Of a DNA stretch of 64,000 nt, positions 62,415-64,000 are shown one piece after another. The notes under the pieces are model-generated. The model had not been told where the DNA came from. It did not search any database and saw only the letters and a program-made list of their open reading frames with translations. The position numbers and the translations under genes are program-made. Source of the DNA: Formicarius rufipectus (lineage: Eukaryota > Chordata > Aves > Passeriformes > Formicariidae); NCBI GenBank assembly GCA_013399695.1, contig VXAU01004742.1:197449-261448 (forward strand), in the 5' to 3' direction. The number at the start of each line of letters is the position of its first letter. Positions within the stretch are counted from its first letter, which is position 1.

Positions 62415-63105
62415 CTCTATCTCTATCTCTATCTCTATCTCTATCTCTATCTCTATCTCTATCTCTATCTCTATCTCTATCTCTATCTCTATCTCTATCT
62501 CTATCTCTATCTCTATCTCTATCTCTATCTCTATCTCTATCTCTATCTCTATCTCTATCTCTATCTCTATCTCTATCTCTATCTCTATCTCTATCTCTAT
62601 CTCTATCTCTATCTCTATCTCTATCTCTATCTCTATCTCTATCTCTATCTCTATCTCTATCTCTATCTCTATCTCTATCTCTATCTCTATCTCTATCTCT
62701 ATCTCTATCTCTATCTCTATCTCTATCTCTATCTCTATCTCTATCTCTATCTCTATCTCTATCTCTATCTCTATCTCTATCTCTATCTCTATCTCTATCT
62801 CTATCTCTATCTCTATCTCTATCTCTATCTCTATCTCTATCTCTATCTCTATCTCTATCTCTATCTCTATCTCTATCTCTATCTCTATCTCTATCTCTAT
62901 CTCTATCTCTATCTCTATCTCTATCTCTATCTCTATCTCTATCTCTATCTCTATCTCTATCTCTATCTCTATCTCTATCTCTATCATCTCTCTCTCTCTC
63001 TCTCTTTCATCTCTATCATCTCTATCTCTATCATCTCTGTCTCTATCTCTATCTCTATGTCTATCTATCTATCTCTATCTCTATGTATATCTATCTCTAT
63101 TCAAG
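62345..63105. repeat. Long (ATCTCT)n hexanucleotide array with (CT)n flanks
   Basis: A (CT)n block at about 62374-62409 leads into ATCTCT units that run without a single error from 62413 to 62984. That is 572 bases or about 95 copies. It then decays through (CT)n, ATCATCTCT and TCTATC variants to about 63100. The 267-codon Ile-Ser frame on the plus strand and the 214-codon Ile-Glu frame on the minus strand are translations of the repeat, not genes. Copy number in a draft assembly should be treated as approximate. Confidence 0.97.
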
Positions 63106-63407
63106 AGAAACTAAGCAGCCAGAACTAAATGACCAATTTGTGGGTAAACCCCCACCCCAAACCCCCCACAGTCTCTGCTCCTACTGGGGCAGCAATGTTT
63201 ATGGACAGCAAGTGGCGATGTTGCTCCTCAGTCAGTGCTGGACTGCCCCCCAGGGGTGGATGGAAAGGTTTCAGTGTGTCTCTCCGGGATGGGCAGTGTG
63301 GAGTCAGTGGGAGACATCGCACAGAGACGGAAAAGAGCTGGGATCCTTTTCCGTGGGCAAAACTCTCTCTTAGTCCTTGGCTGGAGGAGGGATGGTACTC
63401 TGAGCTG
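63106..63407. other. Intergenic, moderately GC-rich sequence
   Basis: About 300 bases between the hexanucleotide array and the terminal assembly duplication. It is richer in G and C than the surroundings, with scattered CpGs. Overlapping open frames exist on both strands but none shows a family motif, and they run on into duplicated sequence. No gene is called. Confidence 0.5.
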
Positions 63408-63864
63408 GGGGCTACCACTGATGCTGCGGGGCTCTTCGCGCTCTGGCTGGCAGCCGTTGGCTCTCTCAGGAAGCCTGCCACAAAAGCCCCAGATGGTAAA
63501 TCTCTCTGTCTCTCGCTCTCTTAAATACCGGAAAGCTCCGAAATCCAGGGATTGGAAATGGGAGAAAAAAAAGGCAAGAGTCCAAACTCACAGGGCAGGT
63601 TTCTCTGAGAAAAATGTCTCTCTATCCTCCCACAGNGGGGCTACCACTGATGCTGCGGGGCTCTTCGCGCTCTGGCTGGCAGCCGTTGGCTCTCTCAGGA
63701 AGCCTGCCACAAAAGCCCCAGATGGTAAATCTCTCTGTCTCTCGCTCTCTTAAATACCGGAAAGCTCCGAAATCCAGGGATTGGAAATGGGAGAAAAAAA
63801 AGGCAAGAGTCCAAACTCACAGGGCAGGTTTCTCTGAGAAAAATGTCTCTCTATCCTCCCACAG
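63408..63864. repeat. 228-bp assembly duplication across a single N
   Basis: The 228 bases at 63408-63635 recur at 63637-63864 with no difference that I can see. The two copies meet exactly at the N at 63636. As at 50.7 and 56.5 kb, this indicates overlapping contig ends joined without merging. The 172-codon plus-strand frame that spans the N contains the same peptide twice for this reason and is not evidence of a repeat protein. Confidence 0.95.
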
Positions 63865-64000
63865 TAGTCCTCCTCCCATGCAAAACCGAAAAACAAAGTC
63901 CCCCCTTCCTTTACCACACCCCACCCCAGTGATTACCATTGCTAGGTGACACCTTCACTCATCATCTGCCCCTTTGTTATTTGGCAGTGGAGAAAAATAA

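Noticed and set aside
62311..63114. 267-codon plus-strand and 214-codon minus-strand ORFs of alternating Ile-Ser and Ile-Glu
   Set aside because: They are direct translations of the ATCTCT array, whose six-base unit keeps frames open. There is no non-repeat protein sequence.
63235..63753. 172-codon ORF with an internal peptide repeat
   Set aside because: The repeat arises from the 228-base duplication joined at the N at 63636.
1..64000. tRNA, rRNA, spliceosomal RNA, CRISPR arrays, bacterial operons or phage genes
   Set aside because: No matching box motifs, repeat-spacer pattern or gene organisation was seen. The window is non-coding vertebrate DNA around one cadherin exon.

Overview
The window is vertebrate nuclear DNA and almost certainly from a bird. 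It has an AT-rich, repeat-poor background, one decayed CR1 LINE 3' end (47158-47267) with the CR1-type terminal ATTCTATGATTCT, one solo LTR, a few very old amniote-wide repeats (MIR, L3-like and palindromic elements), a CpG-island promoter and no prokaryotic gene organisation. Single-N joins with repeated flanks indicate a draft assembly. The species cannot be told from the sequence.

Only one protein-coding exon is recognised. On the minus strand, 5896-6123 encodes the signal peptide, propeptide, furin site and first residues of the mature ectodomain of cadherin-6 (CDH6; Cad6B in chick). A consensus acceptor lies at about 6254 and a consensus donor follows at 5895. This is the first coding exon of a type II classical cadherin, with 130 bases of 5' UTR ahead of the ATG. 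I did not find the next exon, which should start EC1 proper, so 1-5895 is read as the first part of the following intron.

To the right of this exon lie about 50 kb without any recognisable coding exon (6254 to about 56.4 kb). I read this as the very long first intron of CDH6. It holds simple repeats (a 90-T run at 7.3 kb, a (GTTTTT)n array at 43.1 kb), a compact CpG-rich patch at 34.3-34.6 kb, old amniote repeats and several stretches that look like conserved non-coding elements. A CpG island at 56.4-58.2 kb is the likely CDH6 promoter and non-coding exon 1. That block is badly assembled: a 937-base segment is present twice, separated by 256 bases and two single Ns, and a 32-N gap interrupts the island.

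Right of the island (58.2-64 kb) is the upstream flank. It contains E-boxes close to the promoter, a solo endogenous-retroviral LTR (59362-59835), a (TATC)n array at 60.4 kb, a roughly 95-copy perfect ATCTCT hexanucleotide array at 62.4-63.0 kb, and a second assembly duplication of 228 bases at 63.4-63.9 kb. Nearly all the other open reading frames are chance ORFs or translated simple repeats. I found no unknown multi-gene system. The leads worth following are the misassembled promoter, the intronic CpG patch, the 5' UTR uORF, the promoter-proximal E-boxes, the hexanucleotide array and an exon-like block at 53.46-53.66 kb.
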